NCBI GenBank assembly: GCA_002378845.1
Contig: DFRY01000046.1
Location: 21,599 to 36,711 of the forward strand
DNA length: 15,113 bases
Direction: 5' to 3'
Source: Ruminococcaceae bacterium UBA3451
GTDB lineage: Bacteria > Bacillota > Clostridia > Oscillospirales > Acutalibacteraceae
Shown: positions 6,257-13,000 of the stretch, piece after piece
How positions within the stretch are numbered: the first letter of the stretch is position 1
Layout: every line of letters begins with the position of its first letter
Made by a program: the position numbers and the translations under genes
Notes under the pieces: generated by a model
What the model was told of the DNA's origin: nothing
Databases searched by the model: none
What the model saw: only the letters and a program-made list of their open reading frames with translations

Positions 6257-6589
6257 ATGAAAGTATTAAGAGAATTGCGAAAAAGTCAGGGAATTTCCAT
6301 GCGTGATTTTGGAAATATTTTTGGTTTAGCTGAAAGCACTATATCTTTATATGAGACAGGAAAACGGCAGCCGGACAATGAAACCCTTTTGAAATTTGCA
6401 AAGTATTTCAATGTCTCTACCGACTACCTTTTGGGAAACGGGCAAAAAAATAAGCCCTCTGCCGAAGCAAAGAGCTATTCAAAGGAAACCGCTGATATTA
6501 TCGCTCGAATTGATCGGCTTTCTCCTGCCAATCGTGCCAAATTGTCTGAACTGATTGATCTTTATCTAGCCGCTCAAGACAAAAAATAA
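6257..6589 (+). CDS. CI-like XRE-family repressor (110 aa)
   Basis: The N-terminal helix-turn-helix is clear: L-R-K-S-Q-G-I-S-M-R-D-F-G-N-I-F-G-L-A, then S-T-I-S-L-Y-E-T-G-K-R-Q-P-D-N-E-T-L-L-K and Y-F-N-V-S-T-D-Y-L-L-G-N, the usual end of the XRE fold. After a short linker a C-terminal helix pair (about 74-106) may mediate dimerisation. There is no LexA/CI-type Ser-Lys autoprotease domain and no ImmA-type metallopeptidase partner next to it, so induction must work some other way. The ATG follows GAGGTG at about six bases. It is divergent to the Cro-like gene and is the likely maintenance repressor of the element. Confidence 0.88.
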   Translation: MKVLRELRKSQGISMRDFGNIFGLAESTISLYETGKRQPDNETLLKFAKYFNVSTDYLLGNGQKNKPSAEAKSYSKETADIIARIDRLSPANRAKLSELIDLYLAAQDKK

Positions 6590-6720
6590 TGAATTCCAAC
6601 CCTGCTTTCGTTTCCAATGTGAATTCCGATTTCACATCCATTCGTTCACCTTCCAATTTATCCGCTCGTTTTGCCGATAACTACGGTCGAACACTTGTTC
6701 TGATAGCGATGATAAAATAG
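6589..6720 (+). CDS. Possible 43-aa ORF overlapping the repressor stop
   Basis: The repressor TAA and an ATG overlap as TAATG, a classic reinitiation arrangement. The frame stays open for 43 codons, giving a Ser/Asn-rich peptide that ends T-L-V-L-I-A-M-I-K. There is no independent ribosome binding site and no family resemblance, and a LexA-like box and a possible -10 fall inside it. It may be a chance frame. Confidence 0.25.
   Translation: MNSNPAFVSNVNSDFTSIRSPSNLSARFADNYGRTLVLIAMIK
6688..6701. promoter_or_regulatory. LexA-like (SOS) box
   Basis: CGAACACTTGTTCT fits the Gram-positive LexA consensus CGAAC-N4-GTTCG with one mismatch at the last base of the core. On the plus strand it lies just upstream of an extended -10-like TGaTAAAAT (6710-6718). 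On the minus strand it lies just downstream of TTGATT-N17-TACTAT. Which promoter, if either, it controls is not clear. Confidence 0.42.
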
Positions 6721-6791
6721 TACACCCAATTAAAGGAAAAATCAATACAAAAAAGAAATTTTATCGTTTTCACTGTCCCATTTTAGGGACT

Positions 6792-6862
6792 AAATAAAAA
6801 GTCCGCCTGCTATTTGCGGTAGCAAGCGGACTGATACAAAGAGCGCCTTGTGAGAGCTCCTC
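6792..6862 (-). ncRNA. Candidate small RNA (about 70 nt) between repressor and restriction-like gene
   Basis: A perfect TTGACA/TATAAT promoter (6869-6896) reads leftward; start of transcription should be near 6862. The transcript would begin GAGGAGCUCUCACAAGGC and end in a 13-base-pair stem (one mismatch) with a U-rich tail near 6792. It contains no start codon with a useful frame. The whole unit, promoter to terminator, is about 105 bases and contains nothing else. It belongs to the 317-base stretch (6,590-6,906) without a confident protein gene. I do not recognise the RNA family. It may be a regulatory RNA of the element, or an immunity, antitoxin or anti-defence RNA. Confidence 0.62.
6794..6832 (-). 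terminator. Intrinsic terminator of the candidate small RNA
   Basis: AGTCCGCCTGCTA (6800-6812) and TAGCAAGCGGACT (6820-6832) pair with one mismatch around a seven-base loop. On the minus strand the stem is followed by UUUUUAUUU; on the plus strand no U tract follows, so it is directional. Confidence 0.8.
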
Positions 6863-6868
6863 AATTCA

Positions 6869-6896
6869 ATTATATAATATTGGCTAATTATGTCAA
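6869..6896 (-). promoter_or_regulatory. Perfect-consensus promoter for the candidate small RNA
   Basis: On the minus strand, TTGACA (6891-6896) and TATAAT (6869-6874) both match consensus at six of six bases with a 16-base spacer. The only downstream unit on that strand before the terminator is the small RNA. Because of local symmetry, a plus-strand TATAAT (6873-6878) overlaps it and could serve the restriction-like gene, with a weak TTGTGA -35 at 19 bases. Confidence 0.75.
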
Positions 6897-6921
6897 TAAA
6901 TAATTCTTGAGGGGTGTTAAA

Positions 6922-7995
6922 ATGGATTTTATCGATCAGGTAAAACAATTTGCAAGTCGTGTAGGAAGCATTAAGGATTCAATTCAGACCGAAGAAGCCA
7001 CAAAAACGTCAATCATTATGCCTTTCTTTTCATTGCTGGGTTATGATGTTTTCAATCCGGATGAGTTTGTCCCGGAATTTACTGCTGACGTTGGAATTAA
7101 AAAAGGCGAAAAAGTTGACTACGCAATCATGTCAGAGGGCTCCCCGGTTATCCTCATTGAATGTAAATGGATTGGTGAAAAGCTTGATAAACATGATTCG
7201 CAACTTTTCCGGTATTTTGGTACCACAAAGGCCAAGTTTGCAATTTTGACAAATGGGCAAATCTATCGTTTTTACACTGACCTTGAAGAACCAAACAAAA
7301 TGGATGAGTCGCCGTTCCTCGAAATTAACATTCTCGATATAAAAGACGGCCAAGTAGCAGAGCTGAAAAAATTCCACAAGTCAACATTTAATGTAAGTGA
7401 TATTTTTAATACCGCATCAGAGTTGAAATACTCCCACCAGTTCCGCATCGTATTTGCGAATGAGCTGCAGAACCCGTCAGATGATTTCCTTAAACTGTTT
7501 CTTGCTTCCGTTTACACTGGAGTAAAAACTCAAACCGTCATGGAGAAATTCCGCCCTATCTTAAAGAAGTCCTTGAACGGCTATATCAACGAACTGATGA
7601 GTGATAAAATTAAATCTGCACTCGACGTCAACAACGATGCACAGCCCGAAACTGGAGATTCAGCTCCCGCTGCAGAAGAGCAACCGCCAGCGGAACCAGA
7701 AAGCAAAATAGTTACTACGCCAGAGGAGCTGGAGGCGTATTTCATCGTTAAGATGCTTTTAAAGGACACCGTTTCTATCGAAGAACTTTCATACAAAGAC
7801 ACGATAAATTACATATCCATTCTGTACCAGGGCAAAGTGACAAAATGGGTTTGCCGTTTCATTTTAACTTCCGGGCATAAAATATTAATTATCCCAGACG
7901 AGAACAAAAAAGAAGTTCGTTACCCCATTGAAAACATATACGAAATTGATAAATATAAAGATAAACTTATCGAAGTTGTAAAACGGTACCAATAA
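6922..7995 (+). CDS. PD-(D/E)xK restriction-like protein (type I R-subunit N-terminal type, no helicase)
   Basis: 357 residues. The first ~150 match the HsdR N-terminal nuclease fold in the COG4748-like orphan form: K-T-S-I-I-M-P-F-F-S-L-L-G-Y-D-V-F, V-D-Y-A-I (Asp66), then L-I-E-C-K-W (Glu80, Lys82), the catalytic D...ExK triad, followed by L-F-R-Y-F. A helical middle (150-230), a Pro/Glu-rich linker (about 240-265) and a separate C-terminal domain follow. Complete type I R subunits are around 1,000 residues with a DEAD-box motor; none is present here and no HsdM or HsdS is nearby. The ATG at 6922 has a GAGGGGTG site. It stands between repressor and recombinase, the usual place for accessory genes expressed in the lysogen, so a defence or exclusion role is plausible but unproven. 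Confidence 0.82.
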   Translation: MDFIDQVKQFASRVGSIKDSIQTEEATKTSIIMPFFSLLGYDVFNPDEFVPEFTADVGIKKGEKVDYAIMSEGSPVILIECKWIGEKLDKHDSQLFRYFGTTKAKFAILTNGQIYRFYTDLEEPNKMDESPFLEINILDIKDGQVAELKKFHKSTFNVSDIFNTASELKYSHQFRIVFANELQNPSDDFLKLFLASVYTGVKTQTVMEKFRPILKKSLNGYINELMSDKIKSALDVNNDAQPETGDSAPAAEEQPPAEPESKIVTTPEELEAYFIVKMLLKDTVSIEELSYKDTINYISILYQGKVTKWVCRFILTSGHKILIIPDENKKEVRYPIENIYEIDKYKDKLIEVVKRYQ

Positions 7996-8004
7996 TCGAT
8001 CATT

Positions 8005-8026
8005 CCCCACGCTCCTCGGCGTGGGG
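8005..8026. repeat. Perfect 8-bp hairpin between restriction-like gene and recombinase
   Basis: CCCCACGC, a six-base loop TCCTCG, then GCGTGGGG. It begins ten bases after the stop of the restriction-like gene and ends 23 bases before the recombinase start. The following ATAATAATTT is a poor U tract, so it is at best a weak terminator or an mRNA stability element. The TTCCCC...GGGGAT framing recalls type I-E CRISPR repeats, but only a single unit exists. Confidence 0.7.
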
Positions 8027-8049
8027 ATAATAATTTCCGGAGGTATAAA

Positions 8050-9636
8050 ATGCCATACTGTTTATATTTGAGAAAATCCCGCGCTGATATGGACGCAGAA
8101 GCCCGTGGAGAGGGTGAAACCCTGGAGCGGCACAAAAGGGCACTGTTAGAACTTGCCATGCGACAAAAACTGACCATTACTCAAATATATTCTGAAATTG
8201 TCTCCGGCGAAACCATTGCGGCCAGACCGGTCATGCAGCAGCTGCTTTCGGAAGTTGAACAGGGGATGTGGGAAGGGGTACTTGTTATGGAAGTAGAGCG
8301 CCTGGCCCGCGGTGAAACTATTGACCAGGGCATTGTGGCACAAACTTTCAAACTGAGCGGAACGAAGATTATCACTCCCATGAAAACCTATGACCCTAAC
8401 AACGAATACGACGAGGAGTATTTCGAGTTTGGATTGTTCATGAGCCGGCGCGAATATAAGACCATTAACCGGCGCCTGCAGCGCGGTCGTGTGGCTTCCG
8501 TAAAGGAAGGAAAATATGTCGGGAACAAACCGCCATATGGCTATGTCAGAAAGAAGCTGGAGCACGACAAAGGATTTACCCTCGAACCGGAGCCGGAACA
8601 GGCCCCGATCGTTAAATTCATCTTTGATCTTTATACCCAGGGCGAACAGCAGCCAGACGGAACTTATGAGGAAATGGGTATTGCGAAGATAATCCGAAAA
8701 CTAAACACATTAAAGATCCCGTCCTGCAACGGCGACGTATGGGTTAATTCAACCTTGCAGAACATGCTTCGCAATCCTGTGTATATTGGGAAAATACGCT
8801 GGAACGGACGACCGAGCAAAAAGAGAATGGTAGACGGCCAGATGGTAAAGGAACGTCCCCGGGCGAAACAATCTGACTGGATTCTGGCAGATGGGCTTCA
8901 CGAAGCCCTAATTGATAATAAAACATGGGAGCTCACTCAGCAAAAACTTGCCACAAATACTTCCCGGCCCACCCCTACACACTTCCAAACTAAAAACCCA
9001 CTGGCCGGGCTGATTGTCTGCGGCGTGTGTGGCCGCAAAATGATAAGAAGGCCTTATCCGAACGGCTACCCCGATTCGCTAATGTGCGCAGTAACAGCTT
9101 GTAATAATATCAGCAGTCAACTAGAGTATGTCGAGGAAAGACTTCTCGTTTCACTGCGGGCCTGGCTCGATAATTACAAGATTGCTTACGGGAAACAGCC
9201 GGCTGCAGCTTCGCAGATAAGCATAATAAAAAAGGCCCTGAATGATGCTCAAAGCGAGCTGATCGACACGCAGAAACAGCGTGACAACATTTATGACCTT
9301 TTGGAAAAGGGTATTTACACTACAGAAGTTTTTCTGGAGCGATCCCAGAATGTAAATAATAAACTCGCGGAGCTGCAGAACAACATTGCAAACATCAACG
9401 CTGAAATAGAACGGGAAGCATTGACGGAGCAAAGCCGAAAAACAATTATTCCCCAGGCCGAGTATGTTCTAAAGCAATACAAAAAAGCTAAAACACCCGC
9501 CGAGAAAAACGCACTGCTCAAGACCGTGATTGAAAAAGCAGTTTACATTAAGACCGTCAACGGGCGCTGGCACAACAAACCCGATGAATTTGAGCTCACT
9601 ATTTTCCCCAAGATTCCTAGGATTGTCAATCACTGA
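8050..9636 (+). CDS. Large serine recombinase (integrase/excisionase of the element)
   Basis: 528 residues with the full large-serine-recombinase order. The catalytic N-terminal domain starts Y-L-R-K-S-R-A-D with nucleophile Ser10, then I-Y-S-E-I-V-S-G-E-T and E-V-E-R-L-A-R-G. The recombinase domain follows (about 155-300: G-K-Y-V-G-N-K-P-P-Y-G-Y, L-R-N-P-V-Y-I-G). A zinc ribbon uses C324-x2-C327 and C346-x4-C351. A long coiled coil (about 390-455) controls synapsis in this family. It cuts and joins short attP/attB sites by a Ser-DNA intermediate; excision normally needs a separate directionality factor, not identified here. The ATG follows CCGGAGGTAT. The gene ends ten bases from the cotJC edge, so it lies at the very end of the element, next to its attachment site. 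Confidence 0.96.
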   Translation: MPYCLYLRKSRADMDAEARGEGETLERHKRALLELAMRQKLTITQIYSEIVSGETIAARPVMQQLLSEVEQGMWEGVLVMEVERLARGETIDQGIVAQTFKLSGTKIITPMKTYDPNNEYDEEYFEFGLFMSRREYKTINRRLQRGRVASVKEGKYVGNKPPYGYVRKKLEHDKGFTLEPEPEQAPIVKFIFDLYTQGEQQPDGTYEEMGIAKIIRKLNTLKIPSCNGDVWVNSTLQNMLRNPVYIGKIRWNGRPSKKRMVDGQMVKERPRAKQSDWILADGLHEALIDNKTWELTQQKLATNTSRPTPTHFQTKNPLAGLIVCGVCGRKMIRRPYPNGYPDSLMCAVTACNNISSQLEYVEERLLVSLRAWLDNYKIAYGKQPAAASQISIIKKALNDAQSELIDTQKQRDNIYDLLEKGIYTTEVFLERSQNVNNKLAELQNNIANINAEIEREALTEQSRKTIIPQAEYVLKQYKKAKTPAEKNALLKTVIEKAVYIKTVNGRWHNKPDEFELTIFPKIPRIVNH

Positions 9637-9672
9637 TAACAATTTGGCACCGAAGAATTAGCCCATCTGGAA
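9634..9672. other. Element/chromosome junction (attachment site region)
   Basis: cotJC coding sequence is recognisable from GGC-ACC-GAA-GAA-TTA (G-T-E-E-L, 9646-9660) onward, while an in-frame TAA (9637-9639) and the recombinase stop (9634-9636) lie immediately left. The crossover therefore falls at or close to 9,640-9,655. Serine recombinases use a 2-bp core in a short site; the exact core cannot be fixed without the other end. A small inverted pair, ATTGT (9622-9626) and ACAAT (9639-9643), flanks the left side. Confidence 0.75.
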
Positions 9673-10083
9673 ATGGTAGGAACTATTGTATATCAGCTTA
9701 CACGCAATTTAACCCCCGAGCAGATTAAAGCCAGTGGGTACGATTCTTATTTTGTAAACCATACAACCGGGATTTATCCCTGCGATGCAAACGGTTCTCC
9801 CTTTACCGCCGCGGCTCTGCAGGTAAAAGGCGATCCTATCACCGATATTCACGAAGATTTGGCAGCAGAGCAGAAAGCGCGCAGCACCTACGATAACATT
9901 CTTCGTTTTGCAGATGACCCAGACGTACGCGATCCGATTAAATTCTTAAGGGCGCGTGAAGTCGTTCACTACCAGCGCTTCGGTGAAACAAAACGTACAA
10001 AATGGTACACAATGATTACCAGTGCAAACCAAAACAGAGCCGCAGGAAGAAATTTTCCTCCTGCGGCTCTGTGTTTGGGGTAG
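9640..10083 (+). CDS. cotJC: CotJC-type spore coat manganese catalase, 3' part (5' part displaced by element)
   Basis: The frame reads G-T-E-E-L-A-H-L-E-M-V-G-T-I-V-Y-Q-L, then Y-F-V-N-H-T-T-G, G-S-P-F-T-A-A, A-K/V-K-G-D-P-I-T-D-I-H-E-D-L-A-A-E-Q-K-A-R and F-L-R-A-R-E-V-V-H-Y-Q-R-F-G-E. These are hallmark segments of CotJC, a di-manganese catalase-like inner coat protein; the Glu/His residues in E-E-L-A-H, E-D-L-A-A-E and R-E-V-V-H fit the metal-binding helices. About the first 70 residues of a CotJC (around 190 aa) are absent because the gene begins at the element edge. After R-F-G-E the last ~30 residues look unlike the family and run through the terminator stem; the +1 frame would stop at 10,013-10,015, so a small frameshift is possible. 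The first internal ATG is at 9673. Expected expression: mother cell, sigma-E/K type. Confidence 0.9.
   Translation, partial: QFGTEELAHLEMVGTIVYQLTRNLTPEQIKASGYDSYFVNHTTGIYPCDANGSPFTAAALQVKGDPITDIHEDLAAEQKARSTYDNILRFADDPDVRDPIKFLRAREVVHYQRFGETKRTKWYTMITSANQNRAAGRNFPPAALCLG
10034..10072. terminator. Strong hairpin terminator between convergent cotJC and metallophosphoesterase genes
   Basis: ACAGAGCCGCAGGA (10034-10047) pairs perfectly with TCCTGCGGCTCTGT (10059-10072) over 14 bases. On the minus strand UUUUGGUUUG follows, fitting termination of the secreted metallophosphoesterase gene, whose stop is 26 bases away. On the plus strand only GUUU follows, so it may work in both directions but better for the minus strand. 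Confidence 0.85.
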
Positions 10084-10097
10084 GTAACTATATAAAA

Positions 10098-13000
10098 TCA
10101 GGAAATAGTAAGATAACACATAGGAATTGCCTTTTGCCCCGGCACAGTACTGTACAGAGCTGTCATTTCACCCTTTTTTCCGACTGCTTTCACCGTAACA
10201 TAGTAACGGTTTCCTTGCTTTTTCACGGACTGGGTAAATACTTTGCTGTTTCCGGCAGTAAAGGTTGGAACAACATTTCCACTGACCGTCATTGCAAAAG
10301 TATAGGTGGCACCGTTTTTAACCCCAACCGGATAAATGGTATCCGACTGAACCGGGTAAGAACTTGCCGCCGCTTTCGGCATGACGACATAACTGGAATT
10401 ATGGATTACTGTGAAGTTCAGGTACCCCTGAGCATCCACGGTATACTCCTGCTTTGGCATTTTTTCAAGTGAGCTGACCGCAGGATTGTAATAATACAGA
10501 TAAACTCTTGAATTCGGTGCACAATTGGGCTGATTGCCTACATATACCTTTACAGATGCCGGAGCGGGAAGCAGCCCGTTTTCTGCAAACTGAATTACCG
10601 TGCCGGCAGATTGATGGTCTGCCGCACTTGCCGTTACCGTCTGCGCAATTTTCGCATTGCTCTGAACGGTATTTACGGCGATAGAGGTATCAATCGGAAC
10701 AACCGTTGATACCGAACGGCCAAGGTCGGCACCATGGAAAGTCCAGGAATACGCAACCGCTCCTGTTTGGGCATTTACAACCTGAAGAAGGATATCCTTG
10801 CTCTTGTCTTTCGCTGATTGAAGTACAGAAGATGGAAGTGCAATAGAAACCTTCGCATTGGCATTTGTATTGTTTGCTGCCTCCGCCGGAACCTGAACAC
10901 TCAGATTTACCGAATGAACAGAACTGTTATTCAGCTGTTCCAACAGGGACGCTTCCGGCGCGGTGATGCTCAGCTTCACCGGATTCTGTGCCGTCGCCGC
11001 GGCAAAGTCGCTTATCGCATCTTGCGGTACGCTTACGGAAACAGAAGAATTCGTTCCCGCTACAACCGGAGCCGTATCCGGCTTCGTTGCCACATTCACC
11101 TGAGAACCGTTTGCGACAGGTGTTTTTGTTACCGTACTGGGTGACTGTGTTCCCACCGGTACGGTACCGCTTGACGAATTCGAACCGGAATTTCCGGAGC
11201 TTCCGGAGTGACCGGAATCCCCGCCCGAATTGGAGCTGTTCTGGAATTTTTCATTCAGGTCAACGCAGAAGAATGCTTTGGGAATCCAGTTTCCATTGGA
11301 AAAGCTTCTGCCTTTTACAAGAACCTTATCCTTATAAACTTCGACATACAGGCCCTGACCTCCGTCGATGGTTTCGCCCGCATCCGACCACAGGTATCCT
11401 GCGGATGCAGTGTTAAAAATGCTGGCAAAGGAACTCTTGCCGTCGTACATTTCGTATTTGGATTCCAAAATCCAGTGGGAGTGACCATTATACAGAATGA
11501 CCTGCGGGTAATCCTTCAGAATATTTCTGAGCTCTGCTTCCTGAGCCGGCTTCATCCCATACCAGCCCTGTGCGCCGTCTGTTCCCTTAATTCCGATGGA
11601 ACCCGCCACTGTGTTGGCCATGGACTGGTGCAGGAACAGGAAAATCGGTTCCTTTTTCCCTTTGGTTTCAGCTAATTTTTGTCTTAACCAATTGAACTGT
11701 GTTTCAGAAATATAGCAGTCATCATCCGCATAGGTGGTTTGCTCCGAACCCATGACAATAAAATGCTGTCCGTTTAGATACTGGTCGTAATAAACATTGG
11801 GCTCTTTCGTGTTATCCAGCCATCTCTGCAATCTTCCGTCCACGTTAGGGTGGGAGTACGGATCGTTGGTCGTTTCCATAAATTCATGGTTCCCTATGGC
11901 ATAAAAAATATTGGGAAGCCCGTCTTTGTTTTCATCCAGAACCGAGAAGAACTTTGCGTAGTTCTCATCCAGACCGCAGTCGACCATATCGCCGTCCAGG
12001 AAAATTCCGCTGCTGGTCGGGTCATTCTGCTTAATGTCCTTTAGAGCAAGGTCAAAATACTTGTTCATCGAACTGTCCCAAGTGGTAATATGGGTGTCCG
12101 AAATCACATCATACGTATAAAGCGGTGTTTCATCGGGGAACTTTGCGCTGTCCGGAATTTCGACATAAGCCGGAATATCGGACTCCCCTCCTGCGCTGTT
12201 CCCGTAAACCAATAGCCTTGTCGCCTGAGGCGGAATAAATGTATTGGCAACCATGGTGTATCCGGAGTAACCGCCCGCCATTTTATTGACGGTATCGATT
12301 TTGTCGTAGCCTTCCAGTTTGCCGTTTTCATCACCCCAATACAGAGTGTATTTGGTGGTAGATGCGTGGTCATCGTTTGTAATAACCACTTTCCCGTCTG
12401 CATAACCAACCCTGTTTCCGGTTCGTTTGTAAGAAACCGCTGCAGGCGGATATGCTGAGGTGTCTGCGATGGTAAATTCTGCGCTGTCCAGTACATCGTA
12501 CCCGTCATTTGCCAGCAGAACCAGCTCATATTCACCGGAGGGAAGCGGGTCGCCGTTTAACGGGCTGTACGCATAATTTTCCACATCATCCTGAGTGAAC
12601 GTAAGGGTTCCGGAATCACCGGCTGCATATTTATAGGCATAAAGCGGAGAACTGCCTGTCGGCTCCTCATTTTTATCAAAAATTCCAACCCAGTCTTTGT
12701 TGTTTTCCGCGTCGGTTCCGGTGTAATCCACATTGATTTCGAAATTAGAGGAGAAAGACGTTTTGTTCAAAGTGAATTCCGCACCGGTTACGGTAAACGG
12801 GCAAATCTGATCAATGGTATACCCGCCGTCCGCAAAAAGAATTGCTTTATAATCGCCGCTTCTCAGATAATCCTGTTTCTTTCCGTTGTAATACAATCGG
12901 CTCGAACCGGAAAAATCCTGCGGAGTAAACGTAACGTCACCGCTTGAGGTACCGGTATATTTCCATACAATCGATTCAGTGGAGTCACCGGGAACATCAC

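Larger units (their letters stand above)
1..9645. mobile_element. Right-hand part of an integrated prophage or prophage-like element inserted in cotJC
   Basis: The right boundary is the point near 9,640-9,646 where cotJC coding sequence resumes, ten bases after the stop of a large serine recombinase. Inside lie a leftward replication/early operon (PrimPol, SSB, DUF3102 protein, many small Cys-rich proteins), a CI/Cro-like divergent switch, a restriction-like accessory gene and the recombinase. The left end is outside the window, so total size is unknown and exceeds 9.6 kb. No capsid, tail, portal, terminase or conjugation gene is visible, so from this window I cannot separate a full prophage from a satellite or an integrative element. 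The lysis/structural part, if any, would lie to the left. Confidence 0.88.

Noticed and set aside
6681..6773. Minus-strand frame for a hydrophobic 30-residue peptide (GTG start, M-K-T-I-K-F-L-F-C-I...) downstream of the small RNA, reminiscent of a type I toxin
   Set aside because: No ribosome binding site, a GTG start, and it lies beyond a strong terminator. A/T-rich DNA yields such frames easily.
6775..6790. GTCCC-N6-GGGAC hairpin as terminator of the repressor gene
   Set aside because: The stem is only five base pairs and is followed by an A-rich stretch rather than a U tract on the plus strand.
8005..8026. CRISPR array
   Set aside because: Only one repeat-like hairpin is present, with no second copy and no spacers; listed only as a low-interest solitary element.
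6922..9636. Complete type I restriction-modification system
   Set aside because: Only an HsdR-N-like protein without helicase is present; there is no methyltransferase or specificity subunit.
11130..11260. Possible sortase (LPxTG) anchoring of the metallophosphoesterase
   Set aside because: No LPxTG motif, hydrophobic tail or basic end is present; the chain ends in a beta module.
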